Positions 42,625-53,534 of a stretch of DNA of 64,000 nt are shown here, piece after piece (within the stretch, counting starts at the first letter, position 1; each line of letters starts with the position of its first letter). Below the pieces are notes generated by a model, which saw only the letters and a list, made by a program, of their open reading frames with translations, was not told the DNA's origin and did no database searches. Source of the DNA: an archaeon SCG-AAA382B04 (GTDB lineage Archaea > Halobacteriota > Methanonatronarchaeia > Methanonatronarchaeales > Methanonatronarchaeaceae); the NCBI GenBank assembly GCA_003034855.1, contig PZKD01000100.1, positions 124,001 to 188,000 of the forward strand, written 5' to 3'. Made by a program: the position numbers and the translations under genes.

Positions 42625-43263
42625 GCCTATGATAAAATAAGCTTCAAAATTTCCTCTTCCTCCAATATTTACTGTTATAAGCCTCTTTTGTTTTATTTCT
42701 CTAATTGCAAATATGGAAGAAACTAGCAAACCAAGTATTGCTGATGAGAAAAATAGGTTAGCTGAAGAGGTATTAAGAAATATAGAAGCAGGTAATACTA
42801 AAAAAACTGGATAAATTGGAGTTATTATGCCAATTGCTGATTCTATACCCGAAAGATACATATAAATCGCTGTTGTTAGGGAAAAAAGCAGCACAAATTC
42901 CATTGGTGGGGTCTTTGTAAGTAGATAAATTGCATAAAATACAAAAACTAAAAAGCCAAGATTAAGATTAATGTTGCTTTCAATTACTTTGGAGTCTCTA
43001 TTTCTTTTCCTAATAGATCCATATCTCTTTTTAATAAATTTTTTGTAATCTTCACCTAATTTTGGTGGTAAAGTTTTTGCCTTTGTTATCGGCGCGTTTA
43101 TTATAGATAATAAGTACCCTATCGACATTACCAAGATCAAAACATAAGAGCCATAAGTGGTTGTTTGATAGTAAAGTAATAAACCTATAGATACAATCAA
43201 AATTAGTCCATAGGAGATATACGTTTTCTTAGTAGTGGGAAGCTCTATAAGGCCCTTTCTCAT
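42598..43263 (-). CDS. Multi-pass membrane protein, unknown function
   Basis: 221 residues with about six hydrophobic segments and one cytoplasmic basic loop (PKLGEDYKKFIKKRYGSIRK, then RNRDSKV) after the second helix. Further features are TPPMEFVLLFSLTTAIYMYL and IFAIREIKQKRLITVNIGGR near the end. I do not recognise a family with certainty. It overlaps the V4R gene by 27 bases (convergent) and is preceded by a transposon-end remnant and fttA on the same strand. Confidence 0.62.
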   Translation of the reverse strand: MRKGLIELPTTKKTYISYGLILIVSIGLLLYYQTTTYGSYVLILVMSIGYLLSIINAPITKAKTLPPKLGEDYKKFIKKRYGSIRKRNRDSKVIESNINLNLGFLVFVFYAIYLLTKTPPMEFVLLFSLTTAIYMYLSGIESAIGIITPIYPVFLVLPASIFLNTSSANLFFSSAILGLLVSSIFAIREIKQKRLITVNIGGRGNFEAYFIIGLITLLFFF

Positions 43264-43277
43264 TAGATAAGTATTGT

Positions 43278-43394
43278 CTATTTATTTTTATATAATAATT
43301 TTGATTTGACATCCTCCCACTTCTGAAGAGGTGGGCTTTCTTCTAACTCCAAATTAATCCTCACTGAGGCAAACACTGGAGGATTATCATCGGA
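43278..43394 (-). mobile_element. Right-end module with TnpB-element tail remnant
   Basis: On the minus strand AAGCCCACCTCTTCAGAAG and TGGGAGGATGTCAA form a canonical IS200/IS605 right end (43306-43340). The same DNA, with the bases up to 43394, is an open stretch translating DDNPPVFASVRINLELEESP and PLQKWEDVKSK, the type of read-through tail found behind TnpB genes. Nothing of the TnpB core survives. It lies 53 bases past the fttA stop, on the same strand. Confidence 0.62.
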
Positions 43395-43446
43395 CTAGTA
43401 AACTCCGCTTAAAGTAACCTATTATTCTCTCAAACCCTCACAAAGG

Positions 43447-45357
43447 TTAATAAAAACGATAGGTTTCGAGGTTTTTAGGAGCTCTTGTGTCTATATGAAA
43501 CTTTTGATAAAGAGTGGATGCTAGATCTATGCATTTTTGCTCATTTCCATGAACAGTTAGAACTCTTTCTGGTCTTGAATCTAGGTTTCTTATAAATTCA
43601 ATTAATTCTTGTCTATCTGAATGCCCTGAAAAACCCTCCACACTATTTACGTCAAGTTTTATTTTGATGCTGTCAGTTCTACCATCATCACCTGGAAGGG
43701 GGACTTCTTCCCATCCTTTCTCTATCCTTCTTCCAAGTGTTCCTTCAGCTTGGTATCCAACAAAGATTAGGCTATTCTCTATTTCAGGTCCTAACTGCCT
43801 CAAATATTCTAAGATTGGTCCTCCATTTAGCATTCCTGAAGTAGATAATATTATTGAAGGTTCATTGTTTCTTATAATTTTTTCGCGCATATTTTGACTG
43901 TCTACTCTTTGGAAGATATCTGATAAAAATGGATTATTTTCTTTATGGAAAATTCTGCTTTTTATTTTTTCATTTAAGTATTCTGGATAGGTTGTGTGGA
44001 TTGCAGTTGCTTCCCATATCATACCATCTAAATACACTGGAACTTCTGGAATCTTGTTATGTCTCATCTGTTCTTCTAACACCAGCATTACTTCTTGAGA
44101 TCGTCCTACTGCAAAAGAAGGGATTAAAACCTTTCCATTTCTATTTATGGTTTTTCTAATTATTCCCTGAAGCTTTCCTTCAGCTTTATCTCTGGAGGGT
44201 TGGTTGTCTTTTGCTGCTCCATATGTTGATTCCATTATAAGAGTTTCTACGCGGGGGAAATCCTTAGATGCTTTATCGAATAACCTTGATTTCCCTGAGT
44301 TGAAATCTCCCGTGATTGTGACATTGTATAGTCCTTCACCTATATGAAAATGGGATATACTTGATCCTAAGATATGTCCGGCATTGTGAAGTGTTAATCT
44401 AAGGTCAGGAGCTATATCAGTTACTTCGCCATATTCTAGAGGAACGGTGTGTTTTGCAGCTTCTCTAACGGTTTTTGAATTATAAGGAACTTTTCCATCA
44501 TCTCTAGCCGCTATATCAATATAGTCAAGTTGTAATAGCGCCATTAAATCTCTTGTTGGAGCTGTACAATAGACTGGGCCATCATAGCCATATTTGAATA
44601 ATAATGGGATGAGGCCACTATGGTCTAGATGGGCATGTGTTAAAACAACAGCATCTAAATCATCTATCGGAGTGGCTTCTGGAACATAAATGTAAGGTGT
44701 ATCATCATCTGATCCAGGTTTAATCCCACAATCTACTAGGGCCTTAGTATTAGGTGTGGATAATAGGGTGCTGGATCTTCCTACTTCCCTTGAGCCACCT
44801 AGATGAGTTGTCCTAACCCATTCTTCGTCTGTTTTGGGTTCTCGATGTATCTCTCTTCCTATCCTTTGTAATATTTGTTTTCTTTCCTGACTTTGTGATC
44901 TTAAGTATTCCCGGACGCTTTCTACAATAGGAGCTTCAATTGGTGGTGTTCTTATTACCTTGATTGTCCATCCTATGTTTTTTGTAATTTCTCTTAGTGT
45001 CGATCCATATTTTCCTATAACGAGACCTGGTTTTTTTGCTTCTACTGTTGCTTCTCCAAATTCTGAATCGAAATAGATTTCTTCGATTCCTGCATCTTGA
45101 GGAACTATTTCTTTTATCTTTTTCTTTGATTTTTCAGGTTTTTCTAAAACGTTACTATCTGGTCTAACTGTTACTCTCTTTCTAAGTTTTTTAGCTAGAT
45201 CTCTGACCATATCTCCGTCTTCAGCGAATTCCCTAGGGTCTTTTGTATATATAACTACCTCTGGTCCTTCAAAATCCACATCGGAAATAGTTATGTTTCT
45301 TGGGACTTCTTCTACAATCTGGTCCCTAATCTCTTTAAGTATTTCATCAACTGACAT
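43447..45357 (-). CDS. fttA: KH-domain beta-CASP ribonuclease aCPSF1 (transcription termination factor FttA)
   Basis: 636 residues, the archaeal norm. Two N-terminal KH-like domains ([20 protein letters not shown], and [20 protein letters not shown]) precede a metallo-beta-lactamase core with [36 protein letters not shown] and [16 protein letters not shown]. The beta-CASP part has [33 protein letters not shown] and [17 protein letters not shown]. It cleaves RNA after U-rich tracts and terminates transcription in archaea. Metal ligands look complete. Confidence 0.96.
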   Translation of the reverse strand: MSVDEILKEIRDQIVEEVPRNITISDVDFEGPEVVIYTKDPREFAEDGDMVRDLAKKLRKRVTVRPDSNVLEKPEKSKKKIKEIVPQDAGIEEIYFDSEFGEATVEAKKPGLVIGKYGSTLREITKNIGWTIKVIRTPPIEAPIVESVREYLRSQSQERKQILQRIGREIHREPKTDEEWVRTTHLGGSREVGRSSTLLSTPNTKALVDCGIKPGSDDDTPYIYVPEATPIDDLDAVVLTHAHLDHSGLIPLLFKYGYDGPVYCTAPTRDLMALLQLDYIDIAARDDGKVPYNSKTVREAAKHTVPLEYGEVTDIAPDLRLTLHNAGHILGSSISHFHIGEGLYNVTITGDFNSGKSRLFDKASKDFPRVETLIMESTYGAAKDNQPSRDKAEGKLQGIIRKTINRNGKVLIPSFAVGRSQEVMLVLEEQMRHNKIPEVPVYLDGMIWEATAIHTTYPEYLNEKIKSRIFHKENNPFLSDIFQRVDSQNMREKIIRNNEPSIILSTSGMLNGGPILEYLRQLGPEIENSLIFVGYQAEGTLGRRIEKGWEEVPLPGDDGRTDSIKIKLDVNSVEGFSGHSDRQELIEFIRNLDSRPERVLTVHGNEQKCIDLASTLYQKFHIDTRAPKNLETYRFY

Positions 45358-45384
45358 TTTTATTTCTGACTAAAATCAAGATTT

Positions 45385-46008
45385 TTATAGTTTGCTTTTA
45401 ACCTCTGAAATTTTTTCTTCTTCAAGTATTTCAAAAGAGTCCTCTGTTATTTTAGCTATATCTATGCCATCTCCTGAGGCTGAATCTCTTTTCATAGCTT
45501 GGCTAATTGCTCTTGTCACTAATTCTACTCCTTTGTCTACTGACATTTCTTCATCGAATCTATCTTCTAAGACACCATAGGCAATAGGTGATCCAGATCC
45601 AGTTGCAACCATTTTTTCTTCTAAATTTCCTCCACCTGGATCCAATACATACATTCCTGGGCCTTCTGAATCAACTCCTCCAATAATTAGTTGAACAACG
45701 TATGGCATCAAGCCACCACCCATTATGTTTGACATTAAAGTTGAAACTGCTTTTACACTGATTCCTTTTTCTCTTTTTAGTTTGTAGAGGTTTGATTCTG
45801 CTTTTATTGCCCTCACTAATTGTTGTGCATCACCTACTGATCCAGCCATAGTTAGTCCAATCTGTTCTTCGATTTGAAATACTTTTTTAGCCTGTTTACT
45901 AGCTACTAGGTTACCTATACTAGCTCTTCTCTCCGTCCCCAATACTACACCATCTTTACAAACTACTCCTACAGTCGTAGTTCCTTTAAATTCGTCACCG
46001 CTTTCCAT
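45385..46008 (-). CDS. psmB: Proteasome beta subunit
   Basis: 207 residues. A nine-residue propeptide (MESGDEFKG) precedes the catalytic Thr10 of [20 protein letters not shown]. Lys in [20 protein letters not shown] and the SGDGID box ([14 protein letters not shown]) complete the active site. It forms the proteolytic rings of the 20S proteasome with an alpha subunit encoded elsewhere. AGGTG precedes the start. It lies just upstream of fttA on the same strand, an archaeal RNA/protein turnover pairing. Confidence 0.97.
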   Translation of the reverse strand: MESGDEFKGTTTVGVVCKDGVVLGTERRASIGNLVASKQAKKVFQIEEQIGLTMAGSVGDAQQLVRAIKAESNLYKLKREKGISVKAVSTLMSNIMGGGLMPYVVQLIIGGVDSEGPGMYVLDPGGGNLEEKMVATGSGSPIAYGVLEDRFDEEMSVDKGVELVTRAISQAMKRDSASGDGIDIAKITEDSFEILEEEKISEVKSKL

Positions 46009-46114
46009 AATTAAGCACCTATAAAAAATTGCGGTAAAAATAAGTATTTTTATCCGCTTCTGATTTTTGATTTGTTGCTATATACTTAAAACTTATTGAG
46101 ACATCCTTCTTTAT

Positions 46115-47125
46115 TTATCTAATGAGATCTATTTTTTCACCACAATTTTTACATAAATCGTCGTCGGATAAATTTTTTATTTTTGTTGAGTACCCTCTTC
46201 TTTCTATTAATAATTCATCACATGCTGGACAATATGTGTTTGCATATTGGGTTTGGCTGACATTTCCGATATAGACATATTTCATCCCTTGATCAATTAT
46301 AACCTCACGTGCTCTTTCTAGTGTTTTTATTGGAATAGGATCTTTATCTAACATCTTATGGGATGGATAAAACCTAGAAAGATGTAGAGGTGTTTCTTCA
46401 CCTAGTTCTTCGATGATCCAATTTGCAAGTTCCTTAAAGCTTTCCTCATCATCGTTTTCTTCTGGGATTACTAGATAAGTCAGTTCAAGGTGGATACCCT
46501 TTTCACTCATCAGTTTACAGGTCTCGAGAACTGGCTTAAGTTGAGCTGAGGATATATTTTCATAAAAATCAGTGTTATTAAATGCTTTAATGTCAACATT
46601 TGCAGCATCTAGGTAGGGTGATATCTTTTCCAGAGCCTTTTTTGTCATGTAGCCATTTGTAACATAAACGGTGTAAAGGTCTTCTTTTTTTGCTAGTTTA
46701 GCCGAATCATAGTTGAATTCAAACCATACTGTTGGTTCATTGTATGTGTAGGCTATTCCTTTACATTCATTACTTTTAGTTAATTTGACTGATTCTTCTG
46801 GAGTTAATTCTTCTACGGGGATGTCCCCTGGTTTTGCTGTGGCTATTGAATAATTTTGGCAATGTTTACAACTAAAATTACAACCAATGGATCCATAAGA
46901 CATTGCTCTTGTTTTTGGCTTAAAATGATAGAGGGGTTTTTTTTCTATAGGATCTGCATTTCTAGAAGAAATTGCCCCATATACTTGGGTATACAATTTC
47001 TTGTTTTTAGCTTTCCTAACCCCACATATTCCATGTTCTCCATCTGGGATGATACATCGATGGTTACATAGATCGCATTGAATTTTTCCTTCTTCTATGT
47101 GGTATAATGAAGCTTCTTTTTCCAT
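46115..47125 (-). CDS. amrS: Radical SAM enzyme of the AmrS/COG1180 family
   Basis: 336 residues. An N-terminal Cys motif (CDLCNHRCIIPDGEHGICGV) is followed by the radical SAM loop CNFSCKHCQNYSIA. GIAYTYNEPTVWFEFNYDSA and YTVYVTNGYMTKKALEKISP are characteristic of the AmmeMemoRadiSam radical enzyme, once annotated as pyruvate formate-lyase activase. The C-terminus adds a zinc-ribbon-like pair, YCPACDELL and LCKNCGEKID. The partner Memo and AMMECR1 genes are not adjacent. The reaction is not established. Confidence 0.88.
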   Translation of the reverse strand: MEKEASLYHIEEGKIQCDLCNHRCIIPDGEHGICGVRKAKNKKLYTQVYGAISSRNADPIEKKPLYHFKPKTRAMSYGSIGCNFSCKHCQNYSIATAKPGDIPVEELTPEESVKLTKSNECKGIAYTYNEPTVWFEFNYDSAKLAKKEDLYTVYVTNGYMTKKALEKISPYLDAANVDIKAFNNTDFYENISSAQLKPVLETCKLMSEKGIHLELTYLVIPEENDDEESFKELANWIIEELGEETPLHLSRFYPSHKMLDKDPIPIKTLERAREVIIDQGMKYVYIGNVSQTQYANTYCPACDELLIERRGYSTKIKNLSDDDLCKNCGEKIDLIR

Positions 47126-47182
47126 CTTATAACCTAAAATTTGTTTTTTTGAAATAAGTTTTTCTATTAATTATTTTAGCCT

Positions 47183-48121
47183 CTAGAAATGCCTATAACC
47201 TCTGATTTCCCTCCTTTTGTTATCAAACCAAATACCTTTCTTTTTTCGGGTCTTTCCTATTATCTTAGCATCTATTTTTTTTATCAGTTTCTGGTCGCTG
47301 GTGGTGAATAATAATTCATAGTCATCTCCAATATCGATTAAATCTTGTTTTTGATATCCTTTTTCATTTGCTTCTTTTAGTATTTCTTTATCAAATGGAA
47401 TTTTTTGGGTTTGTATGTTAAACCCACATCCACTTGCGTTTGATAATTGTTTCAATGAGATTGATAAGCCATCACTTACATCGATTGCTGCCACTTTTGG
47501 TTTTTTGGAAAGAGTTAATCCCTCTTTTATTCTTGGTTTAGGTTGAAATAATGCTTTAAAGGCTTTCTCTTTAACTTTGTCATTAATCTCTAAATTGTTT
47601 TTTATTACCTTTATTCCAAAACCTGCCGTCCCTATTGGGTTTGTTACAGCTACAAACTGATTTGGTTGAGCATTTTTTCTATATAAAGGATTTATTTCTA
47701 TTTCACCTATTATTGAAGTGTTTAAAATTATTTCTTCGTTTTTTGTAATGTCTCCTCCTACTTGACATAAATCAAAATTCTTTGAACATTCTTGCATTCC
47801 TCTTGTGATCTCATCTAGTTTTTTTTCTTCTAAATCTGGTAGCCCCATAGATGTTGTTGAAAAAAGTGGTTTAGCTCCCATTGATGCAATGTCAGATAGG
47901 TTTACCGCTATAAGTTTCCAACCTATATCTTTATAAGGCGTTTCTTTAGGGAAGTGTCTATCACGAGTTAACAAATCACTTGTATAAGCAAGTTTTTTAT
48001 CGGAATAATCTATTATAGCACAATCTTCATTACCTATCTCACTAATTAGGCTCTCACAATCGCTTATGTTTTCTTTTATTATTTCAATTACTTTATTTTC
48101 TCCAATATCACTTAGTTTCAT
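47183..48121 (-). CDS. thiL: Thiamine-monophosphate kinase
   Basis: 312 residues. GNEDCAIIDYSDKKLAYTSD, the Mg/ATP loop (GWKLIAVNLSDIASMGAKP) and VGGDITKNEEIILNTSIIGE support ThiL. AAIDVSDGLSISLKQLSNAS and DIGDDYELLFTTSDQK are also ThiL blocks. It phosphorylates thiamine monophosphate to the active diphosphate. It is downstream of aspS on the same strand and ends with TAG. Confidence 0.93.
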   Translation of the reverse strand: MKLSDIGENKVIEIIKENISDCESLISEIGNEDCAIIDYSDKKLAYTSDLLTRDRHFPKETPYKDIGWKLIAVNLSDIASMGAKPLFSTTSMGLPDLEEKKLDEITRGMQECSKNFDLCQVGGDITKNEEIILNTSIIGEIEINPLYRKNAQPNQFVAVTNPIGTAGFGIKVIKNNLEINDKVKEKAFKALFQPKPRIKEGLTLSKKPKVAAIDVSDGLSISLKQLSNASGCGFNIQTQKIPFDKEILKEANEKGYQKQDLIDIGDDYELLFTTSDQKLIKKIDAKIIGKTRKKKGIWFDNKRREIRGYRHF

Positions 48122-48157
48122 CTTCTAAATCAAATAACTAGATTATTCAGTTTCTTT

Positions 48158-49474
48158 TTAAGGAATTAGTCTTTTTCTATCTCGAGGGAATAAAATAACT
48201 TCCCTGATATTTGATTGGCTAGTTATTGCCATTATTAATCTTTCAGCTCCTAATCCCCAACCTGCATGAGGTGGCATTCCATATTCAAAAGCATCTAGAT
48301 AAAAATCAAAATCATTAGGGTCAAGGCCTTGTTGAATCATTCTTTCCTTCAATAACTCTATGTTATGAACTCTTTGAGCCCCTGATGAGATTTCAAACTC
48401 TGGATGCATTAGATCAAACGCTTTTGATAAATCGGAATTTTCATCCTTTGGTTGTGCATAAAATGGCTTAATTTCGGATGGCCAATCTACAATGAAATAA
48501 TAGTCCCCTATTTCTTCTCCTATAGCTTTTTCAGCAGGGGTGGACAAGTCCTCTCCCCATAAAACATCTATGTCTTTTTGGTTTGCTATTTCAATTGCTT
48601 CTTCATATCTCAGTCTTTTTAGAGGTAGCTCAGGTTCTTCAACTTTTGAATCTATTTCTTTTAATTCTTTTTTACATTCTTTTTTTACTCCCTCTATAAT
48701 ATAAGCAATCATTTCCTCAAGAATCTCCATAACATCATTATGATCTGCAAAAGCAGATTCAATGTCTATTGAAATTGATTCATTTAAGTGTCTATGTGTG
48801 TCATGTTCTTCGGCTCTAAATATTGGTCCAATTTCGTACACCTTGTCTAGGCCTGACGACATCATCATTTGTTTGAACAGTTGGGGGCTTTGATTAAGAA
48901 ATGCTTCTCTTTCAAAATACGAAATAGGGAATAAATCAGTTCCTCCTTCAGTAGCGGTAGCCACCATCTTTGGTGTGTTTATCTCTATAAATCCATCAGT
49001 TTCTAAAAACTCTCTAACCTTAGTTAAAACAGTATTTCTCACCTTAAATATTGAAGCTATTTCAGATCTGCGTAAATCCAAAAATCTTGAATTTAATCTT
49101 GTTGAAAGATCTGTATTTACATTCCCACTAACTTCAAATGGAAGAGGTGTTTTAGCTTGAGATAAAACTTTTATTTGTTCTGGTATTATCTCAAATCCTC
49201 CTGGTGCCCTTTCATCTTCTTTTACTATTCCCCGAACCATCACTACACTCTCTTTATTTAAATTAGAGGCTTTTTGAGATAAATTATCACTCACCTTAGA
49301 ATCTGGTAAAGTTATTTGTATCTCACCTTCTCTATCTCTTACTACTAAAAACATAACTCCACCTAAATCTCTTATTTCATGAACCCATCCTGCAATAGTT
49401 ACTTCTTCGTCTTGATTTTCTGAAGATAACTGGCCACTATAATGGCTTCTCCTCCATTCACCCATTTTATTCAT
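48158..49474 (-). CDS. aspS: Aspartyl-tRNA synthetase (archaeal type)
   Basis: 438 residues, the archaeal length. An OB-fold anticodon domain ([20 protein letters not shown]) precedes the class II core: motif 2 [20 protein letters not shown] and motif 3 [15 protein letters not shown]. The [12 protein letters not shown]-like [16 protein letters not shown] is the flipping loop. It charges tRNA-Asp. Archaeal AspRS may also be non-discriminating and charge tRNA-Asn, which the sequence alone does not settle. The start has GGGAGG nine bases upstream inside hisD, with which it overlaps by eight bases. Confidence 0.95.
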   Translation of the reverse strand: MNKMGEWRRSHYSGQLSSENQDEEVTIAGWVHEIRDLGGVMFLVVRDREGEIQITLPDSKVSDNLSQKASNLNKESVVMVRGIVKEDERAPGGFEIIPEQIKVLSQAKTPLPFEVSGNVNTDLSTRLNSRFLDLRRSEIASIFKVRNTVLTKVREFLETDGFIEINTPKMVATATEGGTDLFPISYFEREAFLNQSPQLFKQMMMSSGLDKVYEIGPIFRAEEHDTHRHLNESISIDIESAFADHNDVMEILEEMIAYIIEGVKKECKKELKEIDSKVEEPELPLKRLRYEEAIEIANQKDIDVLWGEDLSTPAEKAIGEEIGDYYFIVDWPSEIKPFYAQPKDENSDLSKAFDLMHPEFEISSGAQRVHNIELLKERMIQQGLDPNDFDFYLDAFEYGMPPHAGWGLGAERLIMAITSQSNIREVILFPRDRKRLIP

Positions 49475-50768
49475 CTTGATTTTCCTCCCAAAACCTACTT
49501 TTTATTGACTCTCTGTGAGAAATGAGGTCTTCTATTTCAGCAATTTTTTCTCCAATATCCCTGATTTCACTTAATCCTTGCTTTGTCATGTATTGGACAC
49601 TGCTCTTTTTTAGGAAATCATCTACACTTAATCCTGAATTTGTTTTTGCTAGTCCTGCAGTTGGTAAGACGTGATTACAACCTGTTGCATAATCCCCTAT
49701 AGCTACTGGTGAATTTTTGCCTAAAAATATTGCTCCAGCATTTTGGACATAATCCAAATCCTCTAAGGGACATTTTGTCATAATCTCTAAGTGCTCCGGA
49801 GCTATTTTGTTTGCTAAATCAAATAATTCCCTTTTTTCTCCTTCTATTATCATTGATCTATCTAGGGATTTTTTAACTAATTTTCTTCTATTTAAGTTTT
49901 TTAATTTTTTATTTACAACTTCTAGAGCTTTTTTTGCCAATTCTGACGAGTTTGTTAGCAATAGAGAAAGAGAGTCTGGGCCATGTTCTGCCTGGGCTAA
50001 TAGATCCATAGCTACTGTTTTGGGTTCCGAGGTTTCATCTGCTATTATTGTTATCTCTGAGGGACCTGCAACCATGTCAATTTCTACTTCCTTTTTAACT
50101 AGATTTTTTGCAGCTGAAACATAAGCTCCTCCAGGACCTACTATCTTTTGAACTCTATCGACAGATTTTGTGCCATAAGCCAGTGATGCGATTGCTTGAA
50201 CACCTCCTATCTTATAAACAATGTCCACTCCAGCTATATCGCAGGCTACTAATGTGGCAGGGTTAATTGAGCCATCCTCACTAGGAGGTGTGGTCACATT
50301 CACCTGATTTACACCAGCTATTTTTGCTGGAATAGCTGTCATTAACGCAGAGGAAGGATAGGTTGCTTTTCCTCCTGGAACGTAGCAACCTACTGAGTTT
50401 AGAGAAGTTACTTTATACCCTAATTTTATTCCTTTTTTAAATTCTGATATCCTTAAGTCATCAGGTAGAAAATTAGACTGAAAAATTGCTATATTTTCTG
50501 CTGCCCTATTTAGAGCCTCTATTGTTTCTTCATCAACTTTTTGATAGGCATTTTCTATTTCTTGGTCTTTTACTACCAAATCTTCTTTATCTAATCCTAC
50601 ATTATCAAATTTTTTTGTAAATTCGATTATAGCTTCATCTCCTCTCTTTTTCACTTCGTTTAATATTTCTCTAGCATCTTTCTCTTTATCTCTTATGTCT
50701 TGCATTTGTTTTTGTTTGATTTTTTCTATTTCTGAGATTTCTAGTTCATTAAGGGTTTTTTTCTTCAC
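49467..50768 (-). CDS. hisD: Histidinol dehydrogenase
   Basis: 433 residues from the chosen GTG at 50768, with AAGGAG eight bases upstream; upstream TTG/GTG codons are alternatives. [60 protein letters not shown] and [19 protein letters not shown] are typical. [20 protein letters not shown] and the catalytic His in [10 protein letters not shown] complete it. It catalyses the last two steps of histidine synthesis. It lies between CoA-biosynthesis genes and aspS without gaps, which suggests a housekeeping operon. Confidence 0.95.
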   Translation of the reverse strand: MKKKTLNELEISEIEKIKQKQMQDIRDKEKDAREILNEVKKRGDEAIIEFTKKFDNVGLDKEDLVVKDQEIENAYQKVDEETIEALNRAAENIAIFQSNFLPDDLRISEFKKGIKLGYKVTSLNSVGCYVPGGKATYPSSALMTAIPAKIAGVNQVNVTTPPSEDGSINPATLVACDIAGVDIVYKIGGVQAIASLAYGTKSVDRVQKIVGPGGAYVSAAKNLVKKEVEIDMVAGPSEITIIADETSEPKTVAMDLLAQAEHGPDSLSLLLTNSSELAKKALEVVNKKLKNLNRRKLVKKSLDRSMIIEGEKRELFDLANKIAPEHLEIMTKCPLEDLDYVQNAGAIFLGKNSPVAIGDYATGCNHVLPTAGLAKTNSGLSVDDFLKKSSVQYMTKQGLSEIRDIGEKIAEIEDLISHRESIKSRFWEENQDE

Positions 50769-51489
50769 CAAAACCACTCCTTATTTTTCTTTCCATCTTT
50801 TTGAGGTTTTTTTGGTTATTAAAACTTTTTTGATCTTTTATTTCACTTTTATTGATTTTTTGATAATACTTATTTATGTTTTTAATAGCTCTTGTAATAT
50901 TATCGACTATAGTTATATCTGCTTTTTGTGAAGTTCTAGATAAAGGATTTAAATCTATTGCTATAACATTTTTATTCATTTCTTTTAGTTTTTCAGTTCT
51001 ATCACCATCTTCCAAAGGAACTATGACTGTATCGGCCGAATAAATCCCCTTTTCCGTAACTTTTGCTCTTTCATGATCTAAGCCTGGAATCTTTTTTTCA
51101 GGATTCTTTCCGTAGACCTTACTTAATCCATGTTTTTTAAGGTGATCAATAATTTTCTCTATCCTTTTTTGAGTCCTGTGAAATAAGTTAATTTCAGCTT
51201 CTAAATTAGTGTTTTTTACCAGATTGGATATATCTTCAGGAACTAAAGCTGCAGTATTTCCATTTATAGATAATATTGGGTTTTTAGAGGTTTTAATTAA
51301 CTTAACTGCTGCTTTTGTTGCTTTTTTTGCTTCTTCGGTTGTTTTTTCCCCTATCAAATAATCAAATGCCTCTCCCCTACCATGTGCTATTAAACCATGC
51401 TCTGAGATTATTCCTTTTTCTAAGCTGTTAACTACTTTTTTTCTTTGTTTTAGAGAATTTTTTCTAGGGTGATCAGAAGGTATTTTCAT
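50749..51489 (-). CDS. 4-phosphopantoate--beta-alanine ligase
   Basis: 246 residues. IPSDHPRKNSLKQRKKVVNS, GLIAHGRGEAFDYLIGEKTT and ISINGNTAALVPEDISNLVK mark the archaeal COG1701 enzyme. VIVPLEDGDRTEKLKEMNKN and AIDLNPLSRTSQKADITIVD add support. It joins 4-phosphopantoate and beta-alanine to make 4'-phosphopantothenate, the archaeal bypass of bacterial PanC/CoaA. It follows pantoate kinase with a one-base gap, so consecutive steps of the pathway are co-expressed. Confidence 0.93.
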   Translation of the reverse strand: MKIPSDHPRKNSLKQRKKVVNSLEKGIISEHGLIAHGRGEAFDYLIGEKTTEEAKKATKAAVKLIKTSKNPILSINGNTAALVPEDISNLVKNTNLEAEINLFHRTQKRIEKIIDHLKKHGLSKVYGKNPEKKIPGLDHERAKVTEKGIYSADTVIVPLEDGDRTEKLKEMNKNVIAIDLNPLSRTSQKADITIVDNITRAIKNINKYYQKINKSEIKDQKSFNNQKNLKKMERKIRSGFGEEKNP

Positions 51490-51490
51490 T

Positions 51491-52318
51491 TCAAAGAATC
51501 CTCAGTCCTTCATTTGATATTTTTGCCTTAAATGATTTTTTGGGTTCTAGTTCATCAATCGGTTCCAGAGAAACCACACTATCTCCAAGCATGGTTAATG
51601 CTGCTTTTTTTTCTGTTTCTCTTAGAAACATCAAGGTTTCTTCATTCCCTAATTTTGTTTCTAATGCGAATTCCCTAGAGCATTCAAATAGGTTTTCCAA
51701 ACTAGGTTCTTCTAATAATTTTTTTCTCTTTTCTCTACCTGCCTTATTTATTTTAGTTACCTTTTTTTCTGATGAAATAACCTCAGATGTTTCGATGGGT
51801 CCAAAGACATAGAAGAAGAGTTCCTTTTCTTTGACAGGTATCCTATCAATTTCTGAAACAGTTGGTCCTCCTTCTTTCTTTCTTATTACAACACCACCCT
51901 GAGTTTGGGGAACGACATCACCTAATCCCGTTCTTTTTTTTACTTCAATTCGATGAGCTATTCCTACAATTTGGTTTTGAGTTAGATGTAGCCCTAAAGC
52001 ATCTTTTACAGCTAATAGACTAGTTATTGCTTCTGCTCCACTGCAACCAAACCCACATCTCTCAGGAATTTTTTTTTCAAATTCTATTTTTATTTCAAAA
52101 TCCTTATCTAAATCCTTAATTAAATTTTCTATTGCATATCTAGAAATTCCAGGAGCTTTTACTTTGTCATTAGACGATTCTATTACTTCAGCTGTTGCCT
52201 TAACTCCTTTATTAACATTTATACCTGCACCTCTCGAACCTGAATTAATTAAATCATCTTTAATGTAAACTTCAAAAAAACCAGTTATATGCCCAGGTGC
52301 CCAAGCTTTTCCTTTCAT
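51491..52318 (-). CDS. Pantoate kinase (archaeal GHMP kinase)
   Basis: 275 residues from the ATG at 52318 (a TTG four codons earlier is possible). KGKAWAPGHITGFFEVYIKD, INSGSRGAGINVNKGVKATA, the GHMP phosphate loop PERCGFGCSGAEAITSLLAV and KKRTGLGDVVPQTQGGVVIR are characteristic of archaeal PoK. It phosphorylates pantoate with ATP, feeding the ligase encoded next. Together with CoaBC it makes a complete run of CoA synthesis from pantoate to 4'-phosphopantetheine. Confidence 0.92.
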   Translation of the reverse strand: MKGKAWAPGHITGFFEVYIKDDLINSGSRGAGINVNKGVKATAEVIESSNDKVKAPGISRYAIENLIKDLDKDFEIKIEFEKKIPERCGFGCSGAEAITSLLAVKDALGLHLTQNQIVGIAHRIEVKKRTGLGDVVPQTQGGVVIRKKEGGPTVSEIDRIPVKEKELFFYVFGPIETSEVISSEKKVTKINKAGREKRKKLLEEPSLENLFECSREFALETKLGNEETLMFLRETEKKAALTMLGDSVVSLEPIDELEPKKSFKAKISNEGLRIL

Positions 52319-52322
52319 CTTT

Positions 52323-53507
52323 TTAATCAATTAAATCCATTAAAAAATTTGCTAATTCCTTTTTATTCGCCTTTAATTCTTTTTCTGTATCCTTATCTAT
52401 TATTAAGAAATTTTTTTCTTCCTTATCCATTTCATCAATCTTATTCCCTACAACAAAAGTAGAATAAGTCAACAATCCTTTAGCCTTTTTCTTTATCTCC
52501 TGGAAGTCTTTGTCTAACTTAAAGATAATAATATCCAACTTAGAGAAATTTTTGCTAACCTCCTCTACAATTTTTTTAGCTTTATTTAATTCGATTTCTT
52601 GTTTTTTAGATGAATCAAGCTTCTTCTTATTAACTTTAGCCTTAAAATCAGATATAGCAGCAGTTGATATTAAATAATCATATTGGTCCTGTTCTAACTC
52701 CTTTAAAACTCTTTCTTTCATTTGATCATATTGAGGAGTGAAAATTTTTTTAACTCCTCTGGGTTCATTTTTTTCTAAATCACCATGAATAAATGTTACA
52801 TCGGCCCCTCTCTTTGAAGCTTCCTGAGCTATTCTTACACCCGTTTCTCCAGAGCTCCTATTAGTCAAAATTCTAACTTCATCTACCTTAGTATAGGTAG
52901 GTCCGCCTGTGACCAAAATCTTTTTCCCACTCAAATCGTTTGGCATTAATTGTTTTTTCGTTTCGAACACTATCTGATCTAAATCTGCCATTTTTGCTTT
53001 ACCTTCTTCTATTTTTGGATCGATGAAATTTATCCCTTTATTTTTAAGATAATCAATTTTTTCTGAGATTATTTCTTGATCAAGCATTGATTGATGCATA
53101 GCAGGAACTATAATAATCGGGACATTAGTTGATGCTGCTGTCGTTGCAAAAGTAGTGACAGGTGTATCATCAATCCCTGAAGAAATCTTGCCTATCGTGT
53201 TCGCCGTTGAGGGAGCAATTAGCAATAAATCGGCCTGATTTTGCTTTCCAACCTCTCTTACATGTTCAATATCTCCAGTTATTTCTTCTATCACTGGATT
53301 TCCAGTTGCATATTTTAGAGAATAGGGGTGTATTATTTTTTGGGCTGATTCTGTCATAACAGCTTGTACTTCAGCACCATGTCGAATTAGCTCCCTAGAT
53401 AATTTAATTGACATAATGGCAGCTATACTGCCTGTTACGCCTAAAATTATTTTTTTATTTTCTAATTCTTCAGATTTCTGTGATTTTATAGATTTAGTTG
53501 GGTGCAT
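52323..53507 (-). CDS. coaBC: Bifunctional phosphopantothenoylcysteine decarboxylase/synthetase
   Basis: 394 residues from the ATG at 53507, which has AAGGG five bases upstream. The N-terminal flavoprotein decarboxylase is KKIILGVTGSIAAIMSIKLS, then DLLLIAPSTANTIGKISSGI and IIIVPAMHQSMLDQ. The C-terminal CoaB synthetase is GKKILVTGGPTYTKVDEVRI, then LTNRSSGETGVRIAQEASKR and YLISTAAISDFKAK. It adds cysteine to phosphopantothenate and decarboxylates the product. A charged 20-residue N-terminal extension precedes the CoaC domain. Confidence 0.94.
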   Translation of the reverse strand: MHPTKSIKSQKSEELENKKIILGVTGSIAAIMSIKLSRELIRHGAEVQAVMTESAQKIIHPYSLKYATGNPVIEEITGDIEHVREVGKQNQADLLLIAPSTANTIGKISSGIDDTPVTTFATTAASTNVPIIIVPAMHQSMLDQEIISEKIDYLKNKGINFIDPKIEEGKAKMADLDQIVFETKKQLMPNDLSGKKILVTGGPTYTKVDEVRILTNRSSGETGVRIAQEASKRGADVTFIHGDLEKNEPRGVKKIFTPQYDQMKERVLKELEQDQYDYLISTAAISDFKAKVNKKKLDSSKKQEIELNKAKKIVEEVSKNFSKLDIIIFKLDKDFQEIKKKAKGLLTYSTFVVGNKIDEMDKEEKNFLIIDKDTEKELKANKKELANFLMDLID

Positions 53508-53534
53508 CTTTTCCCTTATTATTTTCAATTCAAG

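Noticed and set aside
46115-47125. Pyruvate formate-lyase activase
   Set aside because: No glycyl radical enzyme is nearby and the motifs fit the AmmeMemoRadiSam radical enzyme better.
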